Below are positions 1-10,165 of a stretch of DNA of 64,000 nucleotides, piece by piece. The notes under the pieces are model-generated. The model was not told where the DNA came from and ran no database searches. It saw only the letters and a program-made list of their open reading frames with translations. A program made the translations under genes and the position numbers. The DNA is taken from positions 429,201 to 493,200 of the forward strand of contig JABTUM010000001.1 in NCBI GenBank assembly GCA_015075375.1, given 5' to 3'. Positions within the stretch are counted from its first letter, which is position 1. Every line of letters starts with the position of its first letter. The DNA is from Planctomycetota bacterium. GTDB lineage: Bacteria > Planctomycetota > SZUA-567 > H5-PLA8.

Positions 1-713
1 CGCGCGATCTGCGTAATCGAGAGCGAGCTTCCGACGAGGCGCTCCTTGGCTTGCGTGAGGCGCATTTCGGTGAGGCTTCGGTTGAGCGTCTGCCCGGTAG
101 CCGCGCGGAAAACGCGCGCCAGGTGCGGGGCCGAGAGGTGCACCGCCGCGGCGACTTCCTCCCGCCCGATCTCGCGGTGCAGATTCCGGCGCATGAACGC
201 CTGTGCTCGCAGCACCGTCTCGCGGCGGCTCAACGCGCCCACCGGCGAGAGTGCCGCCGGGGCGCTCCGCGCTTCTTCGCGTGCATGCCGCGCCAAGCCC
301 ACCAGCAGCCGCACCAAGAGCGCTTGGGTCAGGTCGTCGGTATTCGCGCCGCGCGGTTTGCGCAGTTCGGCCGCCAGCGCCTGCAAATCAGGGCGCAGCG
401 GTTCGGGCGTCGTGAGTTTGCGGCCGGCCACGTCGTCGAGATCGAGCCGCACGTTGTCAAAGACCGCCCATAGGTACGCCGGCGGCCGGCCGCCGCAGCG
501 CGGGGACCGGGATGCCAGCGGCGGAATCAGCACCGATTCTTCGGGACGCAGGCGGATGGTCGCATCGCCCAGCACCAGGTCCACTCGGCCGTGGAGCACC
601 CCGTACCACTGGAAGCTGCGGTTCACATGCGGATTGACGAGGTAGTTCCGCCCGGCCTCCTTATAAGCGGCGGCAACCAGCCGGATCGGAAAGGCAAGCG
701 GGCGATCGTCCAT
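1..713 (-). CDS. AraC family transcriptional regulator (partial, 3' end beyond window)
   Basis: The minus-strand frame opens with ATG at 713 (MDDRPLAFPIRLVAAAY...). It runs off the left edge of the window, so about 237 residues are visible and the stop is missing. The first ~130 residues look like the small beta-barrel (cupin-like) ligand domain of AraC regulators (NPHVNRSFQWYGVLHGRVDL, then LRPEESVLIPP). The last ~85 visible residues carry the first AraC helix-turn-helix (EVAAAVHLSAPHLARVFRAA) and the start of the second half. It is probably a one-component regulator that senses a small molecule. It is divergent from thiC, but the TPP riboswitch already accounts for thiC control, so its target is unknown. 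Two other AraC genes in the window share this layout. Confidence 0.85.
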   Translation of the reverse strand, partial: MDDRPLAFPIRLVAAAYKEAGRNYLVNPHVNRSFQWYGVLHGRVDLVLGDATIRLRPEESVLIPPLASRSPRCGGRPPAYLWAVFDNVRLDLDDVAGRKLTTPEPLRPDLQALAAELRKPRGANTDDLTQALLVRLLVGLARHAREEARSAPAALSPVGALSRRETVLRAQAFMRRNLHREIGREEVAAAVHLSAPHLARVFRAATGQTLNRSLTEMRLTQAKERLVGSSLSITQIA

Positions 714-854
714 GCGCAGCCGGGAGCTCCCTGAGAACTACGCATGAATCTACCTCCAAGTCCGCCGCGCGGAAACCCACCTCGTGCGCTCCGGTTTTCG
801 CTTTACAGCGCCCGGACAACGGCGAGACTACGGGCTGACAACCGATTCGTGCAG

Positions 855-943
855 GGGCGCTAGGGGTGGTCCGCTCGAAAGAGCGGCGCCTGAGATAACA
901 CCCTAGAACCTGATCCAGGTAATCCTGGCGGAGGAAAGTGCCC
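855..943 (+). ncRNA. TPP (THI-box) riboswitch upstream of thiC
   Basis: The thi-box consensus is plainly visible. GGGGTG is followed by a variable hairpin (CCGCTC/GAGCGG), then CTGAGA, then ACCC, then GAACCTGATC, then GGTAAT and GGCGGAGGAAA. The closing P1 helix pairs GGGCGCT (855-861) with AGTGCCC (937-943), with one G-U pair. It lies about 120 nt upstream of thiC, the classic TPP-controlled biosynthesis gene, so it should turn expression down when thiamine pyrophosphate is abundant. Confidence 0.97.
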
Positions 944-945
944 AC

Positions 946-982
946 GACCGCACGCAGGCGGCCTGCCTGCGAAATCGCGGTC
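946..982 (+). promoter_or_regulatory. Hairpin downstream of TPP aptamer (candidate expression platform)
   Basis: Immediately after the aptamer, GACCGC (946-951) can pair with GCGGTC (977-982), and inside it CGCAGGC (953-959) pairs with GCCTGCG (965-971). The stem is followed by CCCTTCCC rather than a U tract, so it does not look like an intrinsic terminator. It may be an anti-anti element, a Rho-related structure, or part of a translational switch. Confidence 0.5.
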
Positions 983-1033
983 CCCTTCCCTCCCGGCCTG
1001 TTTGAATCGTTCGCTTAGCGCGCTTCGGCGTGA

Positions 1034-3007
<1,974 letters not shown>

Positions 3008-3075
3008 AGTCACAGCCGGGTAGGGTCTTTCGGCCGCCGCCTTCTTATGCTATCTTCGTGGTTGAGGATATGCGC

Positions 3076-3657
3076 ATGTCGGTGGCTCAACGTCAACCCA
3101 ATCGCGTTCCGTCGGCTGACCGGCTCGTTACGGCCGAGGAATTTGCCCGTCATCCCGAATGGGGTCCGTGCGAACTCATCCGCGGAAAGGTCCGGCCCTT
3201 GACCAATCCCAAACCCAAGCACGGCTTGGTGTCGGCCGAGATTGCGTACCGCATCGGGCACTTTGCACGCACAGGCAAACTGGGCCGCGTATTCACGAAC
3301 GACGCGGGCATGCTGATCGAGCGCAATCCCGACACCGTGCGCGGGCCGGATATCGGATTCATTCGCACGGAACGTGTGCCGGCCAACCTCGACGAATACC
3401 TCCAAGTGCCTTACGACCTTTGCGTGGAAGTGGTTTCGCCTTCCGATGCGTGGTCCGATGTAACCGAAAAGGTGGACATGTATCTCGAAGCGGGAGTCGC
3501 GCTCGTCTGGGTCATCGATCCACAAAAAGGAAACGCCCACGTTTTCCGGCAGGGCCGCGAGACGTTGCTGATCGCTTCCACCGGATCGCTTGATGGCGAA
3601 GACATCTTGCCGGGCTTTGCGCTTTCGCTGGCCGATCTCTGGGCCGCGGCTCAGTAG
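3076..3657 (+). CDS. Uma2 family (DUF820) PD-(D/E)XK nuclease-like protein
   Basis: 193-aa protein typical of the Uma2/DUF820 family, which has a restriction-endonuclease-like fold and usually unknown biological targets. Family blocks seen: LVTAEEFARHPEWGPCELIRG at the N terminus, VRGPDIGFI (Pro-Asp of the nuclease core), DLCVEVVSPSD (Glu), then K in VTEKVDMYLEAGV followed by VWVIDP. GAGGA at 3064-3068 is correctly spaced for ATG 3076 and too close for the in-frame ATG at 3070. It stands alone, 68 bp after thiC. Such genes are highly amplified in cyanobacteria and planctomycetes. Confidence 0.88.
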   Translation: MSVAQRQPNRVPSADRLVTAEEFARHPEWGPCELIRGKVRPLTNPKPKHGLVSAEIAYRIGHFARTGKLGRVFTNDAGMLIERNPDTVRGPDIGFIRTERVPANLDEYLQVPYDLCVEVVSPSDAWSDVTEKVDMYLEAGVALVWVIDPQKGNAHVFRQGRETLLIASTGSLDGEDILPGFALSLADLWAAAQ

Positions 3658-3722
3658 CCAGCGAGCATTTTGCATTCGCTGCTTCCGATAGCCCCTTCAC
3701 CCTTCCGAGCTACACTTTCCGA

Positions 3723-4520
3723 ATGCGGCATGCTTTCGAAAACCTCGAGATCCACGTCGCGCACGCCTGCAACTTGGCGTGCGAGTCCTGCACGCATTAT
3801 TCCAATCAAGGCCACAAGGGACTCGTCTCTCTCGAAGAAGCCGACGTCTGGATGACGCCTTGGAGCACGCGCCTCAAGCCCAAATTCTTCTCGCTTGTCG
3901 GCGGCGAGCCGACGATTCACCCCAAGCTATGCGACTGGGTGCGCTTGGCCCGTGCACAGTTCCCGGACTCCACGCTGCGCCTCGTCACCAACGGATTCTT
4001 CCTCGACCGCCACCCCGACTTGGGCGCCACGCTCGCCGCGGTCGGCCGCGCTCAACTTTACATTTCCATCCACCACAACTCGCCGGCCTACCGCCAGCAC
4101 GTCCTCGCGAACCTGAAACTGGCCGAACGATGGCATGCCGTCTACGGCGTGACGGTCGCGCTGTACCCGTCCTACACGTATTGGCAGCGCACGTATCACG
4201 GCAGCGGCACGGCAATGGAGCCGTTTCAGGACTCCAATCCGCGTTCGAGCTGGGAGCATTGTCTTTCGCGCGAGGCGCGGCAGCTTTACGAGGGAATGCT
4301 TTGGAAGTGCAGCCCGCTGGCGTACCTGCCGCTGCAACATAAGCACCATCCGCTTTCGGCCGCGTGGGAACCGTACCTTGCCTATCGGCCGCTCGCGCCC
4401 GATTGCTCCGACGAAGCGATCGCGGAGTTTCTCGCTCGCGAAGAAGAACCGACTTGCGCCATGTGCCCGGCAAAGCCGGAACGAATCGACCTGCCGGTGC
4501 CTTTACGCAACGCCCCTTGA
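3723..4520 (+). CDS. Radical SAM protein with extra C-terminal cysteines
   Basis: 265-aa protein with the radical SAM cluster motif CNLACESC (CX3CX2C) at about residues 18-25, followed by the glycine-rich SLVGGEPTIHP segment (GGE motif). This indicates SAM cleavage by a 4Fe-4S cluster. Near the C terminus, additional cysteines (CSPLAYLPL; later CAMCPAK) suggest a short SPASM/twitch-like auxiliary cluster region. The substrate is unknown. Only 14 bp separate it from the nitrilase-family gene downstream, so the two are probably co-transcribed. Conserved HTYWQRTYHG-like central residues do not match a specific named subfamily that I recognise. Confidence 0.82.
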   Translation: MRHAFENLEIHVAHACNLACESCTHYSNQGHKGLVSLEEADVWMTPWSTRLKPKFFSLVGGEPTIHPKLCDWVRLARAQFPDSTLRLVTNGFFLDRHPDLGATLAAVGRAQLYISIHHNSPAYRQHVLANLKLAERWHAVYGVTVALYPSYTYWQRTYHGSGTAMEPFQDSNPRSSWEHCLSREARQLYEGMLWKCSPLAYLPLQHKHHPLSAAWEPYLAYRPLAPDCSDEAIAEFLAREEEPTCAMCPAKPERIDLPVPLRNAP

Positions 4521-4534
4521 AGGAGTGCCCAGGC

Positions 4535-5368
4535 ATGCGCATGTCCTCAGTCGCCGTCGCGCCGATCCCGATGAAGCTCGTCACGCTCGCCCAACGCCAG
4601 GCGCAGGTCCGGAAATCGATCCGTTCGGCGGCCGCGGCCGGCGCGAAGCTGGTCTGTTTTCCCGAATACGTGGACGTGCAGCGCACGCACGAAGCGGTAA
4701 CGCTGCCCGACCGTCCGCACAAACGCCTCGCGGCGCGCTTTCCGGAAGGCGCCTTCGCCGAATTGATTCGCGCCGAAGCCGCGCGCGGCCGGATCGGTGT
4801 GCTGTACGGTCAGTGCGCGTGGTCGGGCAGGAAGCTCTTGAATCTCACCGTCTCGGTCGATTCGCGCGGCAAGGTGCTGGGCACGTACGCCAAGACGCAT
4901 CTGGCGCCGGACGAAGGCCCCGAAGGCGGGATCGCGGCCGGCGGCCGGATCGCTCCCCTGCCCACCGACCTGGGACCGGCGGGGGTAATCACCTGCTACG
5001 AAGTTCACTTTCCCGAACTGGCGCGCACGCAGGTCGCGCGCGGCGCGCGTTTTCTGGTCGTGCCCACCGCGGGCAATTCGGACGCCTTCTTCACGCTGGC
5101 GCGCGCGCGGGCGATCGAAAATCACGCGCCGCTGATCTTCTCGAGCTACAGCTTCGAACGCGGGAGCAAAAGCACCGGTTGCGGCGCGGGCATCGTGGAC
5201 GGGTTCGGCCGCGTGCTCGCCAAGACCGTCTACGGCGCCAAGGTGCTGAGCGCCGAGATCGATCTCGATCCGCCGGTTCGTTCGCCGGTTTGGCACGGCC
5301 GCTGGCCGAAGGTGAACCTCCGCACATTTACCTGGAAGCGCCGTCGCCCGGCGCTCTACGCACGCTAA
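4535..5368 (+). CDS. Carbon-nitrogen hydrolase (nitrilase superfamily)
   Basis: 277-aa amidase/nitrilase-fold enzyme. The Glu-Lys-Cys catalytic triad is visible: Glu in CFPEYVD, Lys in YAKTHLAPDE and Cys in GVITCYEVHFPE. It likely hydrolyses a carboxamide or N-carbamoyl compound; the substrate cannot be read from sequence. ATG 4535 is favoured by AAGGAG at 4520-4525 (spacing 9), which overlaps the end of the radical SAM gene. That overlap supports translational coupling and a shared pathway. Confidence 0.9.
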   Translation: MRMSSVAVAPIPMKLVTLAQRQAQVRKSIRSAAAAGAKLVCFPEYVDVQRTHEAVTLPDRPHKRLAARFPEGAFAELIRAEAARGRIGVLYGQCAWSGRKLLNLTVSVDSRGKVLGTYAKTHLAPDEGPEGGIAAGGRIAPLPTDLGPAGVITCYEVHFPELARTQVARGARFLVVPTAGNSDAFFTLARARAIENHAPLIFSSYSFERGSKSTGCGAGIVDGFGRVLAKTVYGAKVLSAEIDLDPPVRSPVWHGRWPKVNLRTFTWKRRRPALYAR

Positions 5369-5495
5369 AGACGCACCTGTGCGACCGCTATTTCCCCGAT
5401 GCCGGGGATTGTGATATATTTCAAGCATGTGACTGGTCGTGGCGTCTCTTCACAGAGGCGTGCGGACGCGTAACGAAAGGTTTGAGCCCTTGATC

Positions 5496-5846
5496 ATGCA
5501 TATCACGGTCGCCTTGCCGGCCGATTTCGAAGAATATCGCGGCAAGACGCTGGATGTACACGGTGAAGGCCAGACGTACTACGGCACGAAGTTCCCGTGG
5601 GTCGTTCATTTTCCTGGCGCGGCCATCGAGTCGCTCGACGCGCCGCCCGCGCCGAATTTAGTGCCCAAATTCAAGCCCGTCCGCTTTACCATCAACCGCC
5701 GCTACAAGGCGCTGTATGCGAACGTGAGCCCCACCAAGATCGAATACACGAAGGAAAAAGCGCCGGCGAACAACGAATTCAAGATTGAAATTCAGAACAA
5801 ATTAACCGAACTCGAACAGATGATCTTCGAGATCGGACGGCTCTAA
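5496..5846 (+). CDS. Hypothetical protein, ~116 aa
   Basis: I do not recognise this family. The product starts MHITVALPADFEEYRGK, has no signal peptide or membrane segment, contains a basic central stretch (FTINRRYKALYANV) and ends in a predicted amphipathic helix (IQNKLTELEQMIFEIGRL). That composition suggests a small soluble, perhaps dimeric, protein. The start is uncertain. ATG 5496 has AAAGG 15 nt upstream, while a TTG at 5490 is better spaced, and the frame is open to GTG 5439. It follows the nitrilase gene by about 125 bp, with a TATATT-like -10 near 5415. Confidence 0.6.
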   Translation: MHITVALPADFEEYRGKTLDVHGEGQTYYGTKFPWVVHFPGAAIESLDAPPAPNLVPKFKPVRFTINRRYKALYANVSPTKIEYTKEKAPANNEFKIEIQNKLTELEQMIFEIGRL

Positions 5847-5987
5847 CCAAACCTGCTTTCCAGGCTCCTCAGGCCCCTTTTCACTCTATAAACCGTGCAT
5901 CTCCGGCGCTCGCCCTGGCTGATCGCGTCTTCCGTCACGCCCGCATTGCATGAGTGCACTGCACCCGTGATTTCAATTTACGCTCGG

Positions 5988-6094
5988 TTGCACCGTGCAA
6001 TTGATTTGTTGCCCCCGTCATTTATCGTCGATTTCGATATTTTCCATATCACATGCCTTTCCTTCGCGGCGTGCATTTGATATGTTGAGCCCGT
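5988..6094 (+). promoter_or_regulatory. Repeated operator-like sites upstream of CI-like regulator
   Basis: A 25-bp sequence at 5994-6018 is repeated at 6070-6094 with four mismatches (both CGTGCA.TTGAT.TGTTG..CCCGT). The first copy overlaps a perfect inverted repeat TTGCAC-C-GTGCAA (5988-6000). The second copy abuts the GTG start of the HTH regulator gene. Paired sites in front of a CI-type gene are typical of autoregulation. Confidence 0.5.
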
Positions 6095-6830
6095 GGTCAA
6101 CGACCTTACTTTGCTTCCAAACAAGCGCGCGAGCATGGCCAAAGAGAGCCCACCGCCCGTACACCGCTATGTAGGACGCGTGATTCACCTGCTCCGCAAG
6201 GAGCGGGGCATGCGCCAATCGGAACTCGCTTCGCTGACGGGACTCAAGCAGCCGAACCTTTCGCGCATCGAAAACGGTCTCGTGGTTCCGCGCCGCTCGA
6301 CGCTCGAGAAGGTCGCCATGGCGCTGGATCTCGAGCTGCGCGATCTGCTCAGCGAGACCAAGGTCCGCGAGGCGGAAGCGAAGTGGGGCGCGGCGATGAC
6401 GCCGCGCAACGCCGGGCAGCTTTTTTCGGGCAAGCTCACCGCCATCCCGCTGTTCCAGCTCGAGGATGGCGAGCGCCTTGAGTTCGACGCCTCCGGGTAT
6501 CCGATCGGCAAGGCGAACATCACGCTTCAGTTGCTGCCCGTGGAGGGCCGCGCTTTCGGGCTGCGGATGAACGATGCGAGTATGGCGGGCGGACGCGCCG
6601 GATTTCGCGAAGGCGAAGTGCTGATCTTCGCGGACGAACCCGAGGTGGCTTCGGGCGATTTCGCCCTGATTCAGACCGATACGATGCAGGTCTTTCGGCA
6701 GGTCCATTTCGACCGCGGGGACGCGCCCTTGCGGCTCGCCGCGGCCGATCCGGACAGCCCCGAGAAGCAGATCCCGCGCGAACAGGTCCGCGTCATGCAC
6801 CGCCTGGTCCGCCGCGTGCAGGAATATTGA
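6093..6830 (+). CDS. CI/LexA-like HTH transcriptional regulator with degenerate S24 domain
   Basis: 245-aa regulator. Residues ~28-83 form a Cro/C1-type helix-turn-helix (MRQSELASLTGLKQPNLSRI). Residues ~140-240 resemble the S24 (LexA/CI) C-terminal domain: GLRMNDASMAG contains the nucleophile-position serine, followed by FREGEVLIF and SGDFALIQ. The lysine expected in the following strand is absent (VFRQV), so self-cleavage is unlikely and the domain may serve dimerisation or sensing. GTG 6093 lies about six bases after a TATGTT -10-like sequence and might be leaderless. ATG 6135 (231 aa) is the alternative start; neither has a good ribosome site. Confidence 0.78.
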   Translation: MVNDLTLLPNKRASMAKESPPPVHRYVGRVIHLLRKERGMRQSELASLTGLKQPNLSRIENGLVVPRRSTLEKVAMALDLELRDLLSETKVREAEAKWGAAMTPRNAGQLFSGKLTAIPLFQLEDGERLEFDASGYPIGKANITLQLLPVEGRAFGLRMNDASMAGGRAGFREGEVLIFADEPEVASGDFALIQTDTMQVFRQVHFDRGDAPLRLAAADPDSPEKQIPREQVRVMHRLVRRVQEY

Positions 6831-6909
6831 CCCGGCTGCCGCCCGCTCGCGCTGGCAAGTCGCACCCGATTCCACGATACTTTAAGCGGCACGGCCGGAG
6901 CGCTTCCGC

Positions 6910-7245
6910 GTGGAAGACTATTCGCGACACGTATTCATCTGCACCAGCACCACCTGCGCCGAAGGCGATCCTTTCGCGCTGCGGCTGAAGATGCATCAGC
7001 TGCTCCGTGATAAGCTCGGCGACGAGTACGAGAAGAAAGTGAAGCTCACCAAGACCCTGTGCCTCGCGCAATGCGGCTTGGGGCCCAACATGGTCGTGTA
7101 TCCGGAAGGCGTCTGGTACTACGGCGTGAAGCTGCGCGATATTCCCGAGATCGTCGAACAGCATCTGCTGGGCGGGAAGCCCGTCGAGCGCCTGATCCTG
7201 CATCACCTGGGCCAAGGCCCGCGCAAGCCCGCCGAATCGGCCTGA
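6910..7245 (+). CDS. Thioredoxin-like (2Fe-2S) ferredoxin
   Basis: 111-aa protein with the four cysteines of the thioredoxin-fold 2Fe-2S ferredoxin family: CTSTTC near the N terminus and CLAQCGLGPN about 50 residues later. These are followed by the typical VVYPEGVWYYGV strand and DIPEIVEQHL helix. It is probably a soluble electron carrier. GTG start at 6910. It is a standalone gene that converges on the PQQ-propeller gene; the hairpin between them could serve both. Confidence 0.88.
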   Translation: MEDYSRHVFICTSTTCAEGDPFALRLKMHQLLRDKLGDEYEKKVKLTKTLCLAQCGLGPNMVVYPEGVWYYGVKLRDIPEIVEQHLLGGKPVERLILHHLGQGPRKPAESA

Positions 7246-7273
7246 AGCGCGCTACCCCGGACTCGAACGGCGC

Positions 7274-7303
7274 ATAAAAAAAGCCCCGCTTGCGCGGGGC
7301 TGA
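7274..7303 (-). terminator. Rho-independent terminator for the 10924-7333 gene run
   Basis: AGCCCCGC (7282-7289) and GCGGGGCT (7294-7301) form a perfect 8-bp stem with a TTGC loop. On the minus strand it is followed by a seven-base U tract (A run at 7276-7282). It sits 30 bp past the stop of the minus-strand propeller gene. Confidence 0.9.
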
Positions 7304-7332
7304 AGGGCATGTTTCGGCGTCCGGAAGCGCGT

Positions 7333-8727
7333 TTACTTCTTTTCAGGCGCCGCGGGCGCGGCGGTCTTCTCGACCTTCTCGGCCATCGGGCCGTACAGCG
7401 CGCGCTTTTCGCGGAAACTGAGCAGGCGGTTGTCGGCCGTCACCGCGAAGATGCGCATCTGCTGGTCGTCGCGGCGCCACGCGTTGTGGAACTCGATGTA
7501 GAACCGCGCGCCTTCCTTCTTAGCCGACTCGGTCTCCCACAGCACCTTGCCGGAGGCCTTGTCCACGGCTACGAGCGTGGTGTACCCGGCGAAATCCGTA
7601 GTCGGGTTCTTGCCCAAGTAAACGACCTTCTCGCTGGCGCTGACGACTCCGTGCGTGCCCGGCGCCTTCCAGGCCAACTGGTACGACTCGGGGGTGACGA
7701 GGCTGCTCTGCCCGCCGCCAGTGGCGCGCTGGACGCTGAGCGCGTGGATCCCGTCGGCCACCGTCGGCACGTACACGAAGCTCTCCTTAACCGGCTCGTC
7801 GGCGTAAATATTCCCCTGCATCAGGCCGCCGGAGGGGTAAGCCCACTTCTTCTGGAGCGTCAGGCGATCCAGCGCGTAGAAGTAGTAATCGCGCGCGCCG
7901 ACGTACACGTTCAGCGAGTCGACGGCGAGGTTCGTGCAGGGCGCGCCCTGAAGCTTGTAGGGCGTGCGCACTTCTCCGTCGCGAGTCACGGCGTAAACCT
8001 GCGAGTCGTCGGCGGAGTAGTAAATGGCGTCGTCGTACAGCTTGAGCGGCGTGGAGATGATGCCCCGGGTTACGTGCGTCTTGTGCCAGTTGTAGTAGAT
8101 ATCGAACTGCGGCGCGGCGAGCGACGGGCTGTACTGTTCGAGCCGGCCGCGCACGGACATGCCGTGAATGCGGCCTTCCCACGCGCCCGTGTAGACGCTT
8201 TCCATGTTCTGCCATTCGCGCGTGTATTCGGCCTTGTACGCCGGCGGATCGAAGACCAGCGGCGGCGTGCTCATGACGAACTTCGGCAGCAGGCGCCAAC
8301 GCACTTCGCCCGTGCGTTTCTCTACGGCCACGAGGAAGTTGTTGACGTTGACGATGACGTTGTTGCGCGTGACTTCGGGCTGGTAGCGCAGCGGCTGCTC
8401 CAGCACCAAGCGCCAGTTTTCCGTGCCGTCTTTACGGTTCACGCAGATCAGGTTCAGCTTGTCGGTCTCGAGCAGGACCAACTCTTCGTCGACCCACCCG
8501 CGAACGATCAAACCGGCCTTCGAGGCGTCGACGACGGGGCTGTACCATTCGAGTTCGAGCGCCAAGCCGGGCGGCAGTACCACTTTGCGGCCTTCGATCT
8601 CCGAAGAGACCAGAAGCTGCTCTTCGCGCTGCGCGAACGCGGCCGGCGCGGCGCAAGCGATCAGCACCCCCAGCAACGCGAGGATCCCGCCCATTCCCTG
8701 CTTCCCTTGCCGTCGCATGCCGGTCAT
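7333..8727 (-). CDS. Secreted PQQ-binding-like beta-propeller protein
   Basis: 464-aa protein with an N-terminal signal peptide (GGILALLGVLIACAAPAAFA). Successive beta-propeller blades of the PQQ/WD40-like type follow, with recurring AVDKASGKVLWETES, AVEKRTGEVRWRL and VNRKDGTENWRL motifs. These Gly-x-x-x-W blade ends are diagnostic for BamB/quinoprotein-like propellers, but I see no catalytic quinoprotein residues. It probably acts in the periplasm as a binding or scaffold protein. ATG 8727 has GGAG eight bases upstream. It is the last gene before a strong terminator and is preceded by a small orphan gene with a 46-bp gap, likely the same transcript. Confidence 0.88.
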   Translation of the reverse strand: MTGMRRQGKQGMGGILALLGVLIACAAPAAFAQREEQLLVSSEIEGRKVVLPPGLALELEWYSPVVDASKAGLIVRGWVDEELVLLETDKLNLICVNRKDGTENWRLVLEQPLRYQPEVTRNNVIVNVNNFLVAVEKRTGEVRWRLLPKFVMSTPPLVFDPPAYKAEYTREWQNMESVYTGAWEGRIHGMSVRGRLEQYSPSLAAPQFDIYYNWHKTHVTRGIISTPLKLYDDAIYYSADDSQVYAVTRDGEVRTPYKLQGAPCTNLAVDSLNVYVGARDYYFYALDRLTLQKKWAYPSGGLMQGNIYADEPVKESFVYVPTVADGIHALSVQRATGGGQSSLVTPESYQLAWKAPGTHGVVSASEKVVYLGKNPTTDFAGYTTLVAVDKASGKVLWETESAKKEGARFYIEFHNAWRRDDQQMRIFAVTADNRLLSFREKRALYGPMAEKVEKTAAPAAPEKK

Positions 8728-8773
8728 CGTCCTTGCTCCTCTCGCAACCCGCGGCGCAAGCCGCGCGTGGAAC

Positions 8774-9073
8774 TCATTTCGAAGATTTCAATCGCTCGGC
8801 CAAGTTCACGCCATGCAGCCGTTCGTACGCGCGCATTTTCTCGATCGCCGCAATGTCCCGCGCTATCGTCTGTCCCAGCTTGTAGATGTACGGCTGACCG
8901 TCCAGCCGCGCGCGCAGGTCCGCGAGAATCCGGTCCCACGAACCTTCGTAAAGCTGTTCCTTCAGGTCCAGCAGCACCCGTTCGAACGGCTCCAGGCGCT
9001 GCAAGAACTCTTCCGGCGCCGCGTCCAACGACGCATCCCCGCGCGCGGGCGCGTCGTCCCCCCGGTCGCTCAA
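8774..9073 (-). CDS. Hypothetical protein, 99 aa
   Basis: Small soluble acidic/helical protein (PEEFLQRLEPFERVLLDLKE, ending NLAERLKSSK) that I cannot assign to a family. It starts with TTG at 9073; AGGAG seven bases upstream makes this start convincing. The next genes on the strand are the transporter upstream and the PQQ-propeller downstream (46 bp), so it probably belongs to that transcript. It may be a partner of the propeller protein, but nothing shows this directly. Confidence 0.65.
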   Translation of the reverse strand: MSDRGDDAPARGDASLDAAPEEFLQRLEPFERVLLDLKEQLYEGSWDRILADLRARLDGQPYIYKLGQTIARDIAAIEKMRAYERLHGVNLAERLKSSK

Positions 9074-9135
9074 CGCAACTCTCCTACGCTTTGGCTAAGA
9101 CAAGTACAGGAGTGTATTTAACGCTTCAATTTCTG

Positions 9136-10161
9136 TCAACCCGTGGAAGCCGACGATTCCAGGACGCGGGGCGCCGGGCGGGTGACCACCAGAATCGCCA
9201 TAAATACCAGCGCGCCACCGATAAACAGGTTCGGGCGCGGGTCGTCGGTCCGCAAAAGCAGCGAAAAGAGGGTCGCGAAGACGGGTTCGAGCCCGTAGAG
9301 CACGCCGGCCAAGGAGGCCGGGAGGCGCGGCTGGTGGGTGTTCATCAGGTGGAAAGCCAGGCCGGAGCTGAAGATAACCACCGAGAGGAAGGTCCACTGG
9401 ACGGTCCGGTCGGCGGCGATTTCGGCCAGCCCGGAGGGCTCGAAGAGCGCGCCCCCGCCGGCGCTCAGGGCGCCGATCAGCAGCCCCCCCAGCGCGGTAA
9501 CTCCAAACATGATCGAGCTTAAGCGCGCCGGATGGGCCGCTTTGCCGAAGCGATCCAGGCACAGAATCTGGCCCGTAAAGGCCAGCGAGCCCAGCACGGT
9601 GAGCGTCTCGCCGAAGAGCGGCCAAGGCGGATCGATGCGCGAGGTGAGGGCACTTTCGCCGTTCCAACTGAGGACCGCCATTCCACTTAGCGCCAGACCG
9701 ATGCCCGGCCAGATCCCGGGCGGCAGGGCTTGGCGGAGCACAAAGCGCTGCGCCAGCGGGACTAGGATGACCACGAGCGCGGTCAGAAAGCCCGATACGG
9801 ACGGCGGCGTGAAGCGCAGGCCGATCAGTTGCAGGAACAGGCCCAGTGTAAAGCACAGCCCCGTGCTGCAACCGCCGAAGACATCGGCCTTTGTGAAGCC
9901 GCGCTGATGGCGGAGACTGAAGAGCGAGTACAAGATCGCCGCGGCCAGAAAGCGCCAGCCGATGAACGCTCCGGCCACGGAAAGCGCGCCGCCAAGCGAA
10001 TCGCGCTGCGCATCGGGCAGGTGTTCGGCCAGCGCGGTTTGAGCCAACTGCATCGCGGGGAAGGACCAACCCCAAAAGAGGTTACAGGCGACGAGCGCGA
10101 AGATGGCCGTGCGGCGGCGCTGCGCGTCGAGTTCCGTCTGAAGCGGATGGTTCGGGGTCAC
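9136..10161 (-). CDS. EamA/DMT family transporter
   Basis: 341-aa integral membrane protein of the drug/metabolite transporter superfamily. About ten hydrophobic helices fall in two EamA repeats, starting with FALVACNLFWGWSFPAMQL and a second half beginning near FGETLTVLGSLAFTGQILCL. Substrates of this superfamily include amino acids, nucleotide-sugars and drugs; the specific one is not readable. GTG 10161 is preceded by GGAG at eight bases and lies four bases after the stop of the upstream endonuclease-like gene, so the two are coupled. Confidence 0.9.
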   Translation of the reverse strand: MTPNHPLQTELDAQRRRTAIFALVACNLFWGWSFPAMQLAQTALAEHLPDAQRDSLGGALSVAGAFIGWRFLAAAILYSLFSLRHQRGFTKADVFGGCSTGLCFTLGLFLQLIGLRFTPPSVSGFLTALVVILVPLAQRFVLRQALPPGIWPGIGLALSGMAVLSWNGESALTSRIDPPWPLFGETLTVLGSLAFTGQILCLDRFGKAAHPARLSSIMFGVTALGGLLIGALSAGGGALFEPSGLAEIAADRTVQWTFLSVVIFSSGLAFHLMNTHQPRLPASLAGVLYGLEPVFATLFSLLLRTDDPRPNLFIGGALVFMAILVVTRPAPRVLESSASTG

Positions 10162-10165
10162 GATT

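Noticed and set aside
7309..9522. ~737-codon plus-strand frame across the propeller, small orphan and transporter genes
   Set aside because: It crosses three real minus-strand genes and has no recognisable domain.
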